Positions 1 through 8,970 are shown, counted from the stretch's first letter. The stretch: 64,000 nt of DNA from JBJMQS01 sp045802605 (GCA_045802605.1 JBJMQS010000066.1:124001-188000), one strand, 5' to 3'. Made by a program: numbers and translations. Notes: a model not told the origin generated them from the letters alone.

Positions 1-92
1 GGCTGCGGATGCTGGTCCGGGCCGTATGACCAGCCGCCCTCGGGATTTTGCAGGGCCGCGAGCTGGTCGAGAATTTGTTCGTGTGGGGTCAT
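1..92 (-). CDS. QW-repeat (prenyltransferase/squalene-oxidase-like) protein, N-terminal fragment
   Basis: An ATG at 92 on the minus strand opens a frame that runs off the left edge, so only 31 codons are visible. The fragment starts MTPHEQILDQLAALQ and continues with a Q-N-P-E-G-G-W-S-Y pattern. Such Q-x3-GGW motifs are the hallmark of QW repeats in squalene/prenyltransferase alpha-toroid proteins. It is divergent from larC, and the two start codons are about 70 bp apart. No signal peptide is visible in the part present. A full-length reading is impossible here, and the family call rests on one motif. Confidence 0.45.
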   Translation of the reverse strand, partial: MTPHEQILDQLAALQNPEGGWSYGPDQHPQ

Positions 93-161
93 CGCAGCAA
101 GTCTAACTCACAAATGCCCCGGCGAATGCGATCCGTATCATGTCGGGGACAGGAGGAAACC

Positions 162-1334
162 GTGACGGCGTTGCATTTCGACTGTTTCAGCGGCATCAGC
201 GGCGACATGACCGTCGCTGCGCTTTTCGACGCTGGTGTCGATCGTGCGGCCGTCTTGCAGGCTCTACAATCGCTGCAATTGCCCGTGACCGTGGAGGTGC
301 AATCGGTCCGTCGTGGCGGCATAGCGGCTACATTTGTGGACGTGCAGGCTCCCCCGCAGGACAAGCATCGGCATCTCTCGCACATCGAGAAAATCCTAGC
401 CGGTGGTTCGCTCACCGATGGCGCCCGCGACTTGGCAATTGCGATCTTTCGGCGCTTGGCGGAAGCCGAGGCGAAGGTCCACGGCACCACGCCGGAGAAA
501 GTGCATTTTCACGAAGTGGGTGCTCTCGACAGCATCGCAGACATCACGATGGCGGCCGTCGCGATCGACCTTCTGAAACCATCCCACATTTCCGCGCGAT
601 CAGTTCCGACCGGCAGCGGCACCGTGCATTGCGAGCATGGCCTGATGCCAGTGCCAGCGCCTGCGACCGCGGAACTTTTGAAGCACGTGCCCCTGGCGCC
701 CTCAGCGGTTGCCTCGGAATTGACCACGCCCACCGGGGCCGCCATTCTCACCACGATCGTGCGGCACTGGATCGACGCGCCGGTGATGACGATCGAAAAA
801 ATCGGCGTCGGTGCCGGCCGGAAGGAGTTCAGCGAGCAGCCGAACGTGCTGCGCGTCTTTCTCGGGCAAACCGGCGGCGACGCAGAGACGGACCAAGTCG
901 TGGTGCTCGAAACGAACCTGGATGACGTTTCCGGAGAGGTCATCGGGTTCTGCACGGAGCGATTGTTCCAAGCGGGAGCCCTCGACGCGTACACCATTCC
1001 GATGCAAATGAAAAAGGGGCGGCCGGGTTTCTTGTTGGGCGTGATCGCACCGCTGGACCGCGTTAGCGAGTTAGAAGAAGTGTTGTTTCGCGAAACGGGT
1101 ACGCTGGGCATCCGCAAACAAATGATGCAGCGGAGCAAGATGCTCCGCGAGTCAATCAACGTCGCAACGCCCTGGGGCCCCGTGAAAGCAAAACAAGGAT
1201 GTCGCGGCGCGGTGAGCGTCGTGACGCCTGAATATGAAGACTGCGCGCGGCTGGCTCGAGAAAAGAATGTACCTCTGCGAGAGATTTACAATGTCGTGCT
1301 CAAATCGTGTGGCGCAAGCAATGTAAATGGGTAA
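162..1334 (+). CDS. larC: LarC-type nickel insertion protein (nickel pincer cofactor cyclometallase)
   Basis: The 390-residue product matches LarC, which inserts nickel into the pyridinium-3,5-bisthiocarboxylate mononucleotide cofactor used by lactate racemase and related enzymes. The N-terminus carries the family signature DCFSGISGDM at residues 7-16. A second conserved block, HFHEVGALDSIADI, is at 115-128. I chose the GTG at 162 because a perfect AGGAGG lies at 151-156, five bases upstream, and the family begins right there; the upstream in-frame extension lacks similarity. In some bacteria the gene is split into larC1 and larC2 and joined by frameshifting; here it is a single frame. No larA, larB or larE is in the window. 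The 3' end overlaps the convergent DUF2752 gene by 49 bp. Confidence 0.9.
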   Translation: MTALHFDCFSGISGDMTVAALFDAGVDRAAVLQALQSLQLPVTVEVQSVRRGGIAATFVDVQAPPQDKHRHLSHIEKILAGGSLTDGARDLAIAIFRRLAEAEAKVHGTTPEKVHFHEVGALDSIADITMAAVAIDLLKPSHISARSVPTGSGTVHCEHGLMPVPAPATAELLKHVPLAPSAVASELTTPTGAAILTTIVRHWIDAPVMTIEKIGVGAGRKEFSEQPNVLRVFLGQTGGDAETDQVVVLETNLDDVSGEVIGFCTERLFQAGALDAYTIPMQMKKGRPGFLLGVIAPLDRVSELEEVLFRETGTLGIRKQMMQRSKMLRESINVATPWGPVKAKQGCRGAVSVVTPEYEDCARLAREKNVPLREIYNVVLKSCGASNVNG

Positions 1335-1732
1335 TACGGCAAATTGCGTAGCACGGCATAAAGGACCATCCCGCCCACCAAGAGCCAGCCACAACGTGCC
1401 GGAAGACTTCCCTTACGATCGTCCGGCAAATCCCAAATCCAACTCCAAAGCGACCGGCCAAGTGCATATCCAACCAATGGCAACACGATAAATGCCATCT
1501 GGTTGTACGCGAACGCCTGTGCCAAATTGCCGTGAAGCAGGGCGCGCACACTGCGAGTCGTGCCGCAGCCTGGACAATACCATCCCGTAACGGTGTGCAA
1601 GGGGCAACTCAGGAAGGCCGGCATTGACGAGTTGGGCGCCAGAGAGAGCCCCCAACAAAGACCGACGCCAAGCGCGGCCGCAATTGCCAGCAGGCAACTG
1701 CGGACGAGCCGGCGTCGGCACGAAGATTCCAT
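1286..1732 (-). CDS. DUF2752 membrane protein
   Basis: A 148-residue integral membrane protein. It has a hydrophobic N-terminal segment (about residues 10-30), then the conserved DUF2752 core CPLHTVTGWYCPGCGTTR with paired cysteines, followed by two more hydrophobic stretches. The ATG at 1730-1732 is taken as the start, since the longer in-frame reading upstream runs through the neighbouring gene. It lies 8 bp downstream of another small membrane-protein gene on the same strand, so the two are probably co-transcribed. DUF2752 has no established biochemical role; the CPGCG motif could bind metal or form disulfides, but this is inference. Confidence 0.8.
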   Translation of the reverse strand: MESSCRRRLVRSCLLAIAAALGVGLCWGLSLAPNSSMPAFLSCPLHTVTGWYCPGCGTTRSVRALLHGNLAQAFAYNQMAFIVLPLVGYALGRSLWSWIWDLPDDRKGSLPARCGWLLVGGMVLYAVLRNLPYYPFTLLAPHDLSTTL

Positions 1733-1740
1733 GATTGGCT

Positions 1741-1995
1741 TCAACGACCCCGAATCATCAAAGAGTTGAATATCCCCAAGAATTGGCCAACGATGCCGAT
1801 GGCCATCACGACCCCCGAAACAATCAGCACCGTTTGAGCCTTGGCTTTGGCTTCCGGATCTTTGGCGGTCGTGAAGCAGATGATTGAGAGGATCAGGGCA
1901 ATCAAACTGCAGCAAAGCGCAAAAATGATCAGGATCACCATATTGGTGTCGCGAAACATCTTGTCGAGCGGCCCCTGTTGCGGTCCCATGGACAT
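1741..1995 (-). CDS. small two-helix membrane protein
   Basis: An 84-residue protein with two clear transmembrane helices (about residues 18-40 and 53-76), separated by a short charged loop containing KDPEAKAKA. The start at 1995 is supported by an AGGAGA Shine-Dalgarno at about 2001-2006; a longer frame to 2031 exists but has no ribosome-binding site. It precedes the DUF2752 gene by 8 bp, and the pair looks like a small membrane operon. I do not recognise a family and suggest no function. Confidence 0.7.
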   Translation of the reverse strand: MSMGPQQGPLDKMFRDTNMVILIIFALCCSLIALILSIICFTTAKDPEAKAKAQTVLIVSGVVMAIGIVGQFLGIFNSLMIRGR

Positions 1996-2134
1996 GACGA
2001 TCTCCTGAACGACAGTGGTTGAACGGCACACGAATCCTAAGGGGCGGCACCTAAGCTTTCCAGAAGATTCCGGCCAGAATTCGCAAAATTCGAGGTTCTA
2101 CTATATTGCTGATTGAAACTGCGCAAGCTGCGCC

Positions 2135-4909
2135 ATGGAGACTTCCCAGGACATGCCTTCCGCCAACGAGATTCGCCAACAGTTCATCGACTTCTTCTGT
2201 CAGAAGCACGGGCATGCGTTCGTGCCGTCGAGCCCGGTGGTGCCGTGGGATGACCCCACCCTGCTCTTCACCAACGCCGGCATGAATCAGTTCAAGCCGT
2301 ACTTCCTCGGCACCGAGAAGCCGAAGCATCCGCGCGTCGCCAATACTCAGAAGTGCATCCGGGCCGGCGGCAAGCACAATGACCTCGATGATGTCGGCAA
2401 AGACACTTATCACCACACGTTTTTCGAGATGCTCGGCAACTGGAGCTTCGGCGACTACTTCAAGCGTGAGGCGATTCGCTGGGCGTGGGAACTGCTCTCC
2501 GACGTGTGGAAAATCGATAAGTCTCGCCTACACGTCACCGTCTTCGAGGGCGACCCGGCCAACGGCATCCCGCGCGACGAGGAAGCGGCGGGCTTTTGGC
2601 AGAGCGAGGCCGGCGTCGATCCGAGCCACATCCATTACTTCGGCAAGAAGGACAACTTCTGGGAGATGGGCGAGACCGGCCCCTGCGGTCCCTGCACCGA
2701 GATTCACATTGACCGCACGCCGGATAAATCGGGCGGTCCGCTCGTCAACAAAGGCTCGGCCGACGTGATGGAGATCTGGAATCTTGTCTTCATCCAGTTC
2801 AACCGCAATGCGGATCAATCGCTGACGCCTTTGCCGGCTCAACACGTCGATACCGGCATGGGCTTTGAGCGCGTGACATCGATTCTACAGGGGAAGACGA
2901 GCAACTACGACACCGATGTTTTCGGGCCGATCTTCGCAGCGATTCGCGATGTCACCAAAGCCCCGGCTTATGGCGGCCGACTCGATGACCTCAAAGACAC
3001 GGCGTACCGCGTCATCGCTGACCATATTCGTTCGCTGACATTTGCGATCACAGATGGCGCGGTCCCAAGCAACGAGAAACGCGGCTACGTGCTGCGGAGC
3101 ATCCTGCGCCGCGCCGAGCGATACGGCTGGCAGCAATTCGGCACGAAGGAGCCTTTTCTTTACAAACTCGTTCCGCCAGTGGTTGAGCATTTCGGCGGCG
3201 CATTTCCGGAACTGAAGCGCGAACCGAGCAAGTTGCAGTCCGTATTGCTGGACGAAGAGACTTCGTTCTTGCGGACGTTGGAGCGTGGCTTGAAGTTATT
3301 TCGAGCCGCAGCCGACGATGCGAGAAAATCCAAAGGGGCCATCACCGGCAAGCAAGCATTTGATTTGCACACGGAACAAGGAATATTCATCGACATTGTC
3401 GAGCAGATGGCGTCCGAGGAAAAACTCGGTGTCGATCGCGCGGGGTATGAATCGCTATTTGAAGAATTCAAGAAGACTTCCGGCCAAGGCCGCAAGAAGT
3501 TTGTCGTCACGGCGGTCACCGGCGAACTCCCTCGAACCGACGACGACGCCAAACACGACTTCGGCGCACCCAAAAGCGAGCCGCGGGGTTTATCCCCGCG
3601 GGACGCACGGCGGGGACAAGCCCGTCCTCTCACTGCGAAAATCCTCGGCTGGGTCCAAAATAATGCCGTCGTGCGGACCGGAGGAATTGGTCCAGGCGAG
3701 AGCGTGGCACTACTCGTTGATCGCACGAATTTCTACGCCGAACAAGGCGGCCAGACGGGCGACACGGGCCTCATCCGCTCCGAATCCGGCGCGGACTTTG
3801 AAGTCGAAGATACGCAACGCCTCGGCGATGCCGTCTTGCACATCGGCGCGCTGGTCCAAGGCCGGCTGAATGTCGGTGACACAGTCGCTCTGGCTCCGAC
3901 CGCGACGCGCCGTCTCGATATCCAACGCAATCACACGGCAACGCACCTGCTCAACCTTGCCCTCCGCCAAACCCTCGGCAGTCACGTCGAGCAGAAGGGT
4001 TCGCTCGTCGATGACGCCAAGACGCGCTTCGACTTCAGCCACGACAAGCCGCTGAGCCAGGATGATCTTCGCGCGATCGAAGACCGGGTCAACCGCGGAG
4101 TGCTCGCGGATATGGCCGTGCACGCGGTCGTCATGCCGCTGGCCGAGGCGAAGCGCATCCCAGGTGTCCGAGCGGTATTCGGCGAGAAATATCCCGACCC
4201 AGTGCGCGTCGTGATGATCGGAGCGGAATCACCGACGGAGGCGACACTCGATATGTCGGTCGAGTTCTGCGGCGGCACGCATGTCCAGCGCACGGGCACG
4301 ATCGGGCCATTTAAGATCATCAGCCAAGAAGCGGTGGCCAAGGGAGTGCGCCGCGTCGTCGGCGTGACCGCGCAGACTGCGCTCCATGAATTGCACAATC
4401 GCTCGGCGACCGTCGATGTGCTGGCTGCCAAGTTGCAATGCGCGCCGACCGAGGTTCTGGATCGAATCGAGTCGTTGCAAGAAGAGATGAAGAAACTGCA
4501 ACTGCAACTGAAGAAAGGCCTCGCCGGGGATTTGACGAGCAGTATCGATAAACTGGTCTCGTCGGCCGAGACGGTGGCGAACGCCAAGCTCATCGTCGGC
4601 CAGGTGCCGGCGGCCGGAGCCGATGCGATCCGTGCGCAGGTCGATCGACTGCGGTCAAAGCTCGGCACTTGTGCGATCGTGTTCGGGTGGGACGACGAAG
4701 GGAAGCCGGGGCTGTTGGTCGCGGCGACGGATGATTTGGTGAAGGCCGGGATACACTCGGGCAAGATCGTCGGCGAGGCGGCTAAGTTGCTCGAAGGCAA
4801 AGGCGGCGGCAACCCGACGCTCGCGCAGGCGGGCGGCAAAAACGCAGCGAAGCTCAGCGAAGCCCTTGCCTTGGCCGCACAATTGGTCAAACAGGCATTG
4901 CAACGATAG
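2135..4909 (+). CDS. alaS: alanyl-tRNA synthetase
   Basis: Class II alanyl-tRNA synthetase, which attaches alanine to tRNA-Ala and edits mischarged tRNA. The class II catalytic core is at the N-terminus (motif with TNAGMNQFKPYF). The editing domain carries the zinc ligands HTATH (H600, H604) and CGGTH (C712, H716), and a C-terminal coiled-coil/C-Ala region follows. At 924 residues it is longer than usual (about 870-880). Part of the excess is a segment rich in R, G and P around residues 481-503, encoded by a palindromic repeat described separately. The ATG at 2135 is used; an in-frame ATG at 2153 would fit family N-termini equally well. Confidence 0.97.
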   Translation: METSQDMPSANEIRQQFIDFFCQKHGHAFVPSSPVVPWDDPTLLFTNAGMNQFKPYFLGTEKPKHPRVANTQKCIRAGGKHNDLDDVGKDTYHHTFFEMLGNWSFGDYFKREAIRWAWELLSDVWKIDKSRLHVTVFEGDPANGIPRDEEAAGFWQSEAGVDPSHIHYFGKKDNFWEMGETGPCGPCTEIHIDRTPDKSGGPLVNKGSADVMEIWNLVFIQFNRNADQSLTPLPAQHVDTGMGFERVTSILQGKTSNYDTDVFGPIFAAIRDVTKAPAYGGRLDDLKDTAYRVIADHIRSLTFAITDGAVPSNEKRGYVLRSILRRAERYGWQQFGTKEPFLYKLVPPVVEHFGGAFPELKREPSKLQSVLLDEETSFLRTLERGLKLFRAAADDARKSKGAITGKQAFDLHTEQGIFIDIVEQMASEEKLGVDRAGYESLFEEFKKTSGQGRKKFVVTAVTGELPRTDDDAKHDFGAPKSEPRGLSPRDARRGQARPLTAKILGWVQNNAVVRTGGIGPGESVALLVDRTNFYAEQGGQTGDTGLIRSESGADFEVEDTQRLGDAVLHIGALVQGRLNVGDTVALAPTATRRLDIQRNHTATHLLNLALRQTLGSHVEQKGSLVDDAKTRFDFSHDKPLSQDDLRAIEDRVNRGVLADMAVHAVVMPLAEAKRIPGVRAVFGEKYPDPVRVVMIGAESPTEATLDMSVEFCGGTHVQRTGTIGPFKIISQEAVAKGVRRVVGVTAQTALHELHNRSATVDVLAAKLQCAPTEVLDRIESLQEEMKKLQLQLKKGLAGDLTSSIDKLVSSAETVANAKLIVGQVPAAGADAIRAQVDRLRSKLGTCAIVFGWDDEGKPGLLVAATDDLVKAGIHSGKIVGEAAKLLEGKGGGNPTLAQAGGKNAAKLSEALALAAQLVKQALQR
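3581..3630 (+). repeat. palindromic repeat inserted in frame in alaS
   Basis: A perfect 8-bp stem (CCGCGGGG / CCCCGCGG, 3581-3588 and 3594-3601) with a 5-base loop is followed by a weaker hairpin around GGCGGGGACAAGCCCGTCC. It adds the peptide SEPRGLSPRDARRGQARPL between the end of the alanyl-tRNA synthetase catalytic/tRNA-recognition part and the start of the editing region without breaking the frame. Sequence style matches the intergenic GC-rich repeats elsewhere in the window. Confidence 0.7.
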
Positions 4910-4918
4910 AGGCGGTTT

Positions 4919-5356
4919 GTGAGCAAGGACGATCCAGCCGTCGGCGAAACGGACCCGCGATTTCCTTCTGGGAAATGGGGCGGTTTCTTTTTGATGCCGC
5001 ACACCGGCCCGAAGCGACACGCCACTCAGATGGTTTTGGACTTCAAGGCCGGCGCGATGAATGGCGCTGGCCAGGACAAGGTCGGCAAGTTTGTGATCAA
5101 GGGTGTCTACGATTTGGCGACCGGCAAGTGTGAGTGGATCAAAACGTATGTCGGTGCGCACGACGTGCATTATGTCGGGTACAACGAGGGCAAAGGGATC
5201 TGGGGCACGTGGTCGATCCCGGCCGAGAACAACCCCGCGTGGCGCGGCGGCTTCCACATCTGGCCCGAGGGAATGGCCGGCGCCGATCCATCGAAACTCA
5301 GCGAAGAGGCCGACGCCCCAGTCGATGAAGCCGACCCGGTGTTGATCCCGATCTGA
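4919..5356 (+). CDS. conserved hypothetical protein, 145 residues
   Basis: A soluble-looking 145-residue protein with no signal peptide or membrane helix. It is rich in W, G and H, with motifs such as GKWGGFFLMPHTGP and a WRGGFHIWPEG segment near the C-terminus, which suggests a compact beta-rich fold. GTG at 4919 is chosen because GAGG lies six to seven bases upstream. It starts 9 bp after the alaS stop and ends 16 bp before the deacylase gene, so it probably belongs to the same transcript. I recognise no family and infer no function. Confidence 0.75.
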   Translation: MSKDDPAVGETDPRFPSGKWGGFFLMPHTGPKRHATQMVLDFKAGAMNGAGQDKVGKFVIKGVYDLATGKCEWIKTYVGAHDVHYVGYNEGKGIWGTWSIPAENNPAWRGGFHIWPEGMAGADPSKLSEEADAPVDEADPVLIPI

Positions 5357-5372
5357 GGATGAATCTCTACCG

Positions 5373-6323
5373 ATGACCCTGCTTGTCCATGACGCCGTTT
5401 TTCTCGACCACGATACGGGTGCGCACGTCGAGACGGCGGCACGCCTCAAAGCCATCGACATTGAGCTGACTCGCCGCGGCCTCATCAAACTCTGCACGCG
5501 ACTGCCGGTACAGGCAATCGATGAATCCGCCCTCTTGCGGGTTCATACCAAAGAACAAATTGAAGCGGTGCGGCAAAAGGCGGCGCTGGGCGGTGGGTGC
5601 ATTGATCCGGATACGATCGTGTGCCCGCGCTCGTTTCAAGTCGCCTTGCTCTCGGCGGGCAGTTGCGTGGCCGCCGTTGATGGCGTGATGCGCGGCCCGG
5701 AGAAAACCGCGCTCACGTTGACCCGGCCGCCCGGCCATCATGCAACGCCGACGCGGTCGATGGGCTTCTGCATGTTCAACAACGTGGCGCTCGCCGCCGA
5801 TCATGCCCGGCGAGCGCACGGCTTGGAACGAATCCTGATCGTCGATTGGGACGTGCACCACGGCAACGGAACTCAGGACATCTTCTTTGCTGACCCAAAC
5901 GTGACGTTTGTCAGCATCCATCGCTACGGTGCCGGCTTTTACCCGGGCACTGGCGCAGCAGATGAGACGGGCACGGGACCAGGTCTCGGCAGCACGATCA
6001 ACGTGCCACTGCGAGCCGGCACGATGTTCAAAACCTACTTCGACCGGTTTCGGGAGGCTGTCGAGACCGCGGCGGACCGTTGCAAGCCGCAATTGATTAT
6101 CCTCAGCGCCGGCTTCGACGCCCATTGCGAGGACCCAGTCGGGCAATTCACGCTCGCCACCGAGGATTTCATTGAGCTGACGAAAGTAATGTTGGAGTTG
6201 GCCAAGGTGCATTGCAATGGCCGGCTCGTAAGTTGCCTGGAGGGCGGTTACAATTTACGGGCACTGGCTGCGAGCGTGGCCGGGCATCTCGAAACACTTC
6301 TGAGCGCTGAATCGCCGTCGTGA
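5373..6323 (+). CDS. histone-deacetylase family protein (AcuC/acetylpolyamine amidohydrolase-like)
   Basis: A 316-residue zinc-dependent deacylase of the HDAC superfamily, which removes acetyl or related acyl groups from lysine or polyamine substrates. All expected active-site elements are present: the His pair in PPGHHAT (H122, H123), zinc ligands in DWDVHHGNG (D160, H162), the third ligand in GFDAH (D249) and the transition-state tyrosine in GGYN (Y293). The downstream fhcB-like gene overlaps its stop by 4 bp (GTGA), implying translational coupling. The physiological substrate cannot be read from sequence; bacterial members often act on acetyl-CoA synthetase or acetylpolyamines. Confidence 0.92.
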   Translation: MTLLVHDAVFLDHDTGAHVETAARLKAIDIELTRRGLIKLCTRLPVQAIDESALLRVHTKEQIEAVRQKAALGGGCIDPDTIVCPRSFQVALLSAGSCVAAVDGVMRGPEKTALTLTRPPGHHATPTRSMGFCMFNNVALAADHARRAHGLERILIVDWDVHHGNGTQDIFFADPNVTFVSIHRYGAGFYPGTGAADETGTGPGLGSTINVPLRAGTMFKTYFDRFREAVETAADRCKPQLIILSAGFDAHCEDPVGQFTLATEDFIELTKVMLELAKVHCNGRLVSCLEGGYNLRALAASVAGHLETLLSAESPS

Positions 6324-7399
6324 GCCAAACTCCGCTGCGGGTCGTCGAGAATGTCACGTGTTTGCGGTGCGGTTGTTTGTGCGATGACGTGGTCGTGACA
6401 GTCGATGGCAATTCAATTGCCTCGATCGACAAAGCCTGCGAGCACGGAAAGCAGTGGTTCACCGATCAATCCAGGAGAACCCAAAGCGCGAGCGCGGGCT
6501 GGGAAGAACTCGTCGTTCCCGCCGTTGAAATTCTCCGAGCGGCGCGATGCCCCCTGATCTTTGGTTTCGAACAGTTTACGGTCGAAGCCCAGCGCGAGGC
6601 CGTCGGCTTGGCTGATGACATCGGCGGCGTGTTTGATTCGGGCGCTGCGAATATTGAAGCCGCACTCTTTCCGGAACAACGCTTTGCTTCCTGCACGTGG
6701 GCCGAGGTGCGCGACCGGGCTGATTTGCTCGTGTACTGGCGATGCCGGCTCGGCGACGATCATTGGCGGCACGAGGAGTTGATTCTCGAACCGGCTCAGA
6801 GGCGCGGGGCACGAATCGTATTCGTCGATGACGAGGCGGAGATTGCCTCGGTTACCGCCGGGGCGCGATACGGTGTCGTGATTCACGAGCCAGATGCCGA
6901 AGGTCTCTTTGAGATTCGCCGGCTGGTGGCCCGCCTCAACGATCAAAATCGATTTCGCATGATCAGCCTGGCCCATGGCTTTAATATCGAGGGTCAACGA
7001 CAAGTGCTCTGTTGGCAGACGGGCTATTCGGGTGCCGTGAGTTTTCAGACCGGATACCCGCGCTCTAATGGACGTGAGTTTTCGGCGGAGGCGATGTTGT
7101 CTCGCGGCGAGGTGGATGCGGTTCTTGTGGGTGCAGGCGCGAAACGCAAACTCGGACCAGAAGCGAGTCGGCGTCTTTCGAAGATTCCGCAGGTCGTATT
7201 GGCACATTACGAAGATGATGAAACCGCGAGCGCCCAGGTTGTGTTGCTTACCTCAATTCCCGGAATTCACTCGGCGGGCACAGTTTTCCGCTCGGATGGG
7301 CTGACGTTGCCCCTTCGGCCGCCACTTTCGTCTTCAATTCCGGACGCAGTTAGGGTACTTAGGTCAATTCGGGAATCGCTGCGACGACACACCGTTTAG
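6320..7399 (+). CDS. fhcB: formylmethanofuran dehydrogenase subunit B-like protein (FhcB/FwdB)
   Basis: A 359-residue protein resembling subunit B of the formyltransferase/hydrolase complex of the tetrahydromethanopterin-linked C1 pathway, known in methylotrophs and planctomycetes. A cysteine cluster (C14, C17, C19, C21 and C40) with TCLRCGCLCDD is typical of the family N-terminus. The length is close to bacterial FhcB, which lacks the extra domains of archaeal FwdB. GTG at 6320 overlaps the preceding stop. The partner genes fhcA, fhcC and fhcD are not in this window, so the assignment of pathway is inference. Confidence 0.75.
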   Translation: MSQTPLRVVENVTCLRCGCLCDDVVVTVDGNSIASIDKACEHGKQWFTDQSRRTQSASAGWEELVVPAVEILRAARCPLIFGFEQFTVEAQREAVGLADDIGGVFDSGAANIEAALFPEQRFASCTWAEVRDRADLLVYWRCRLGDDHWRHEELILEPAQRRGARIVFVDDEAEIASVTAGARYGVVIHEPDAEGLFEIRRLVARLNDQNRFRMISLAHGFNIEGQRQVLCWQTGYSGAVSFQTGYPRSNGREFSAEAMLSRGEVDAVLVGAGAKRKLGPEASRRLSKIPQVVLAHYEDDETASAQVVLLTSIPGIHSAGTVFRSDGLTLPLRPPLSSSIPDAVRVLRSIRESLRRHTV

Positions 7400-7413
7400 G
7401 CACGGAAGCCTGC

Positions 7414-8196
7414 ATGACGAGCTACTTGGCCCGAATCTGGGAATACCGGCACTTTTGGCTCTCCTTGGTCCGGATGGACTTGCGGACCCGCTACCGCCGC
7501 AGCGTGCTCGGGCTCGGCTGGTCGCTCCTCAATCCACTTTTGATGAGCGCGGTTCTGTGCCTCGTTTTTTCGCAGATGTTGAACGTGTCGTGGAAGGTTT
7601 ACGTTCCGCACTTGCTGACGGGCACGGTGTGTTGGAATTTCATTCTCGCCTGTGCATTGCAAGGCTGCCAATCGTTCTTCCAGGGCGAAGCCTACATCCG
7701 GCAATGCCCTCTGCCCTTGGGAATTTACCCGCTTCGAACTGCGATCGGTGCCGCGTTCCATTTGGGAATGGGCCTGATTTCGCTCACGATCATTACGGGC
7801 GTCTTGCTCGGCCCGCCGCCGCTGCTCGCCGCCTTTAGCCTGCTGCCGACACTCCTTCTTCTGTTTGTCTTTGGGTGGTCGATGGCAGTTGTTGCCGGCG
7901 CCGCCAACGTTTTCTTCCAAGACACACAGCATCTGGCGGAAGTTGGCTTTCAACTTTGTTTTTTCCTGACCCCCATCATTTGGCGGGTGGAACATCTGGC
8001 CGAGCATTCATGGGCTTGGCTGCTCAATCTCAACCCTTTCGTCCATTTCCTGCAATTGGTGCGTGAGCCGCTAATAAACCACCATGCACCGAGTTTTTCG
8101 CAATATGGGATTACGATTGGCATCGCGGCACTGACCATGATGGCCGCGACATCGCTTCTACGCGGACTGCAAGACCGCTTGATCTTCTATCTGTAG
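7414..8196 (+). CDS. polysaccharide export ABC transporter permease (ABC-2 type)
   Basis: A 260-residue ABC-2 family permease with about six hydrophobic segments. The N-terminal pattern DLRTRYRRSVLGLGWSLLNP is characteristic of TagG/Wzm/RfbA-type permeases that export teichoic acid, O-antigen or capsular chains through the inner membrane. Its partner ATPase begins 13 bp downstream, and two glycosyltransferases follow. In a Gram-negative-type planctomycete the likely cargo is a lipid-linked surface polysaccharide. Confidence 0.88.
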   Translation: MTSYLARIWEYRHFWLSLVRMDLRTRYRRSVLGLGWSLLNPLLMSAVLCLVFSQMLNVSWKVYVPHLLTGTVCWNFILACALQGCQSFFQGEAYIRQCPLPLGIYPLRTAIGAAFHLGMGLISLTIITGVLLGPPPLLAAFSLLPTLLLLFVFGWSMAVVAGAANVFFQDTQHLAEVGFQLCFFLTPIIWRVEHLAEHSWAWLLNLNPFVHFLQLVREPLINHHAPSFSQYGITIGIAALTMMAATSLLRGLQDRLIFYL

Positions 8197-8209
8197 GAAA
8201 CTCTCGCCG

Positions 8210-8965
8210 ATGGTGGAAATTGATCTCGATCGTGTTTCGCTCGAATTCAAAGTGCGCCAGTTCAAACGGCTGACGCTCAAAGAATTCCTCGTCCGCGGTA
8301 TGTTCAAGCGATCGGCCAACCCGATCATTCACGTGCAGGCGTTGCAAGATCTCACGCTCCGCGTCGGCGAAGGCGAGCGGCTCGGCATCCTGGGGCACAA
8401 CGGTGCCGGCAAAAGCACGCTCCTTAAACTCTTGGCGGGTATTTATCCACCGACGAGCGGCAGGCGCCGCGTCGTGGGGCGGATCTCGTCGCTCTTCGAC
8501 ATCGCGCTCGGCTTCGAAATGGACTCCAACGGTTGGGAGAACATCTATAACCGGGGCTTCCTCCAAGGCCAAACGCCCAAATCCATTCGCGACAAAGTCG
8601 ATCAGGTCGCCGAGTTCTCCGAGCTTGGCCGCTTCCTCGACATGCCGGTGCGATACTACTCCGCCGGCATGATGGTTCGCCTGGCGTTCTCAATTGCCAC
8701 GGCTATCGAGCCGGAGATTTTGATCGTCGATGAAGTACTGGCCGTGGGTGACCTGGCGTTTCAAGCGAAGGCGGCCGCTCGCATCAAAGCCATGATGTCG
8801 CAGGCCCGGCTCATCGTCATGGTGAGCCACGAGTTGGAATCGCTGATCAATTTGAGCTCACGCATCATTTGGATGGATCATGGCCGGCTGAAGATGGACG
8901 GCACGCCCGGCGAGGTCGTCCACGCGTATCAAAATCACGTGCTGCACCCGGCGGCCGCGGCGTAA
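8210..8965 (+). CDS. polysaccharide export ABC transporter ATPase (TagH/Wzt type)
   Basis: A 251-residue ABC ATPase. The Walker A is GHNGAGKST (around residues 63-71), the signature region reads YYSAGMMVRLAFSIA (instead of LSGGQ, as usual in the polysaccharide-export family), and the Walker B is EILIVDEVLAVGD. It is short and lacks the C-terminal carbohydrate-binding domain that Wzt proteins use to recognise capped O-antigen, so the cargo is probably recognised elsewhere. It pairs with the permease immediately upstream; the GT2 gene starts 5 bp after its stop. Confidence 0.92.
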   Translation: MVEIDLDRVSLEFKVRQFKRLTLKEFLVRGMFKRSANPIIHVQALQDLTLRVGEGERLGILGHNGAGKSTLLKLLAGIYPPTSGRRRVVGRISSLFDIALGFEMDSNGWENIYNRGFLQGQTPKSIRDKVDQVAEFSELGRFLDMPVRYYSAGMMVRLAFSIATAIEPEILIVDEVLAVGDLAFQAKAAARIKAMMSQARLIVMVSHELESLINLSSRIIWMDHGRLKMDGTPGEVVHAYQNHVLHPAAAA

Positions 8966-8970
8966 ACACG

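Noticed and set aside
3982..5025. Long open frame antisense to alaS (347 codons)
   Set aside because: It is a shadow of the alaS codon bias, rich in S, R, P and T with no domain signature.
6320..7399. Assignment as a molybdopterin oxidoreductase
   Set aside because: The N-terminal cysteine spacing and short length fit FhcB better, and the cofactor-binding domains of large oxidoreductases are missing.
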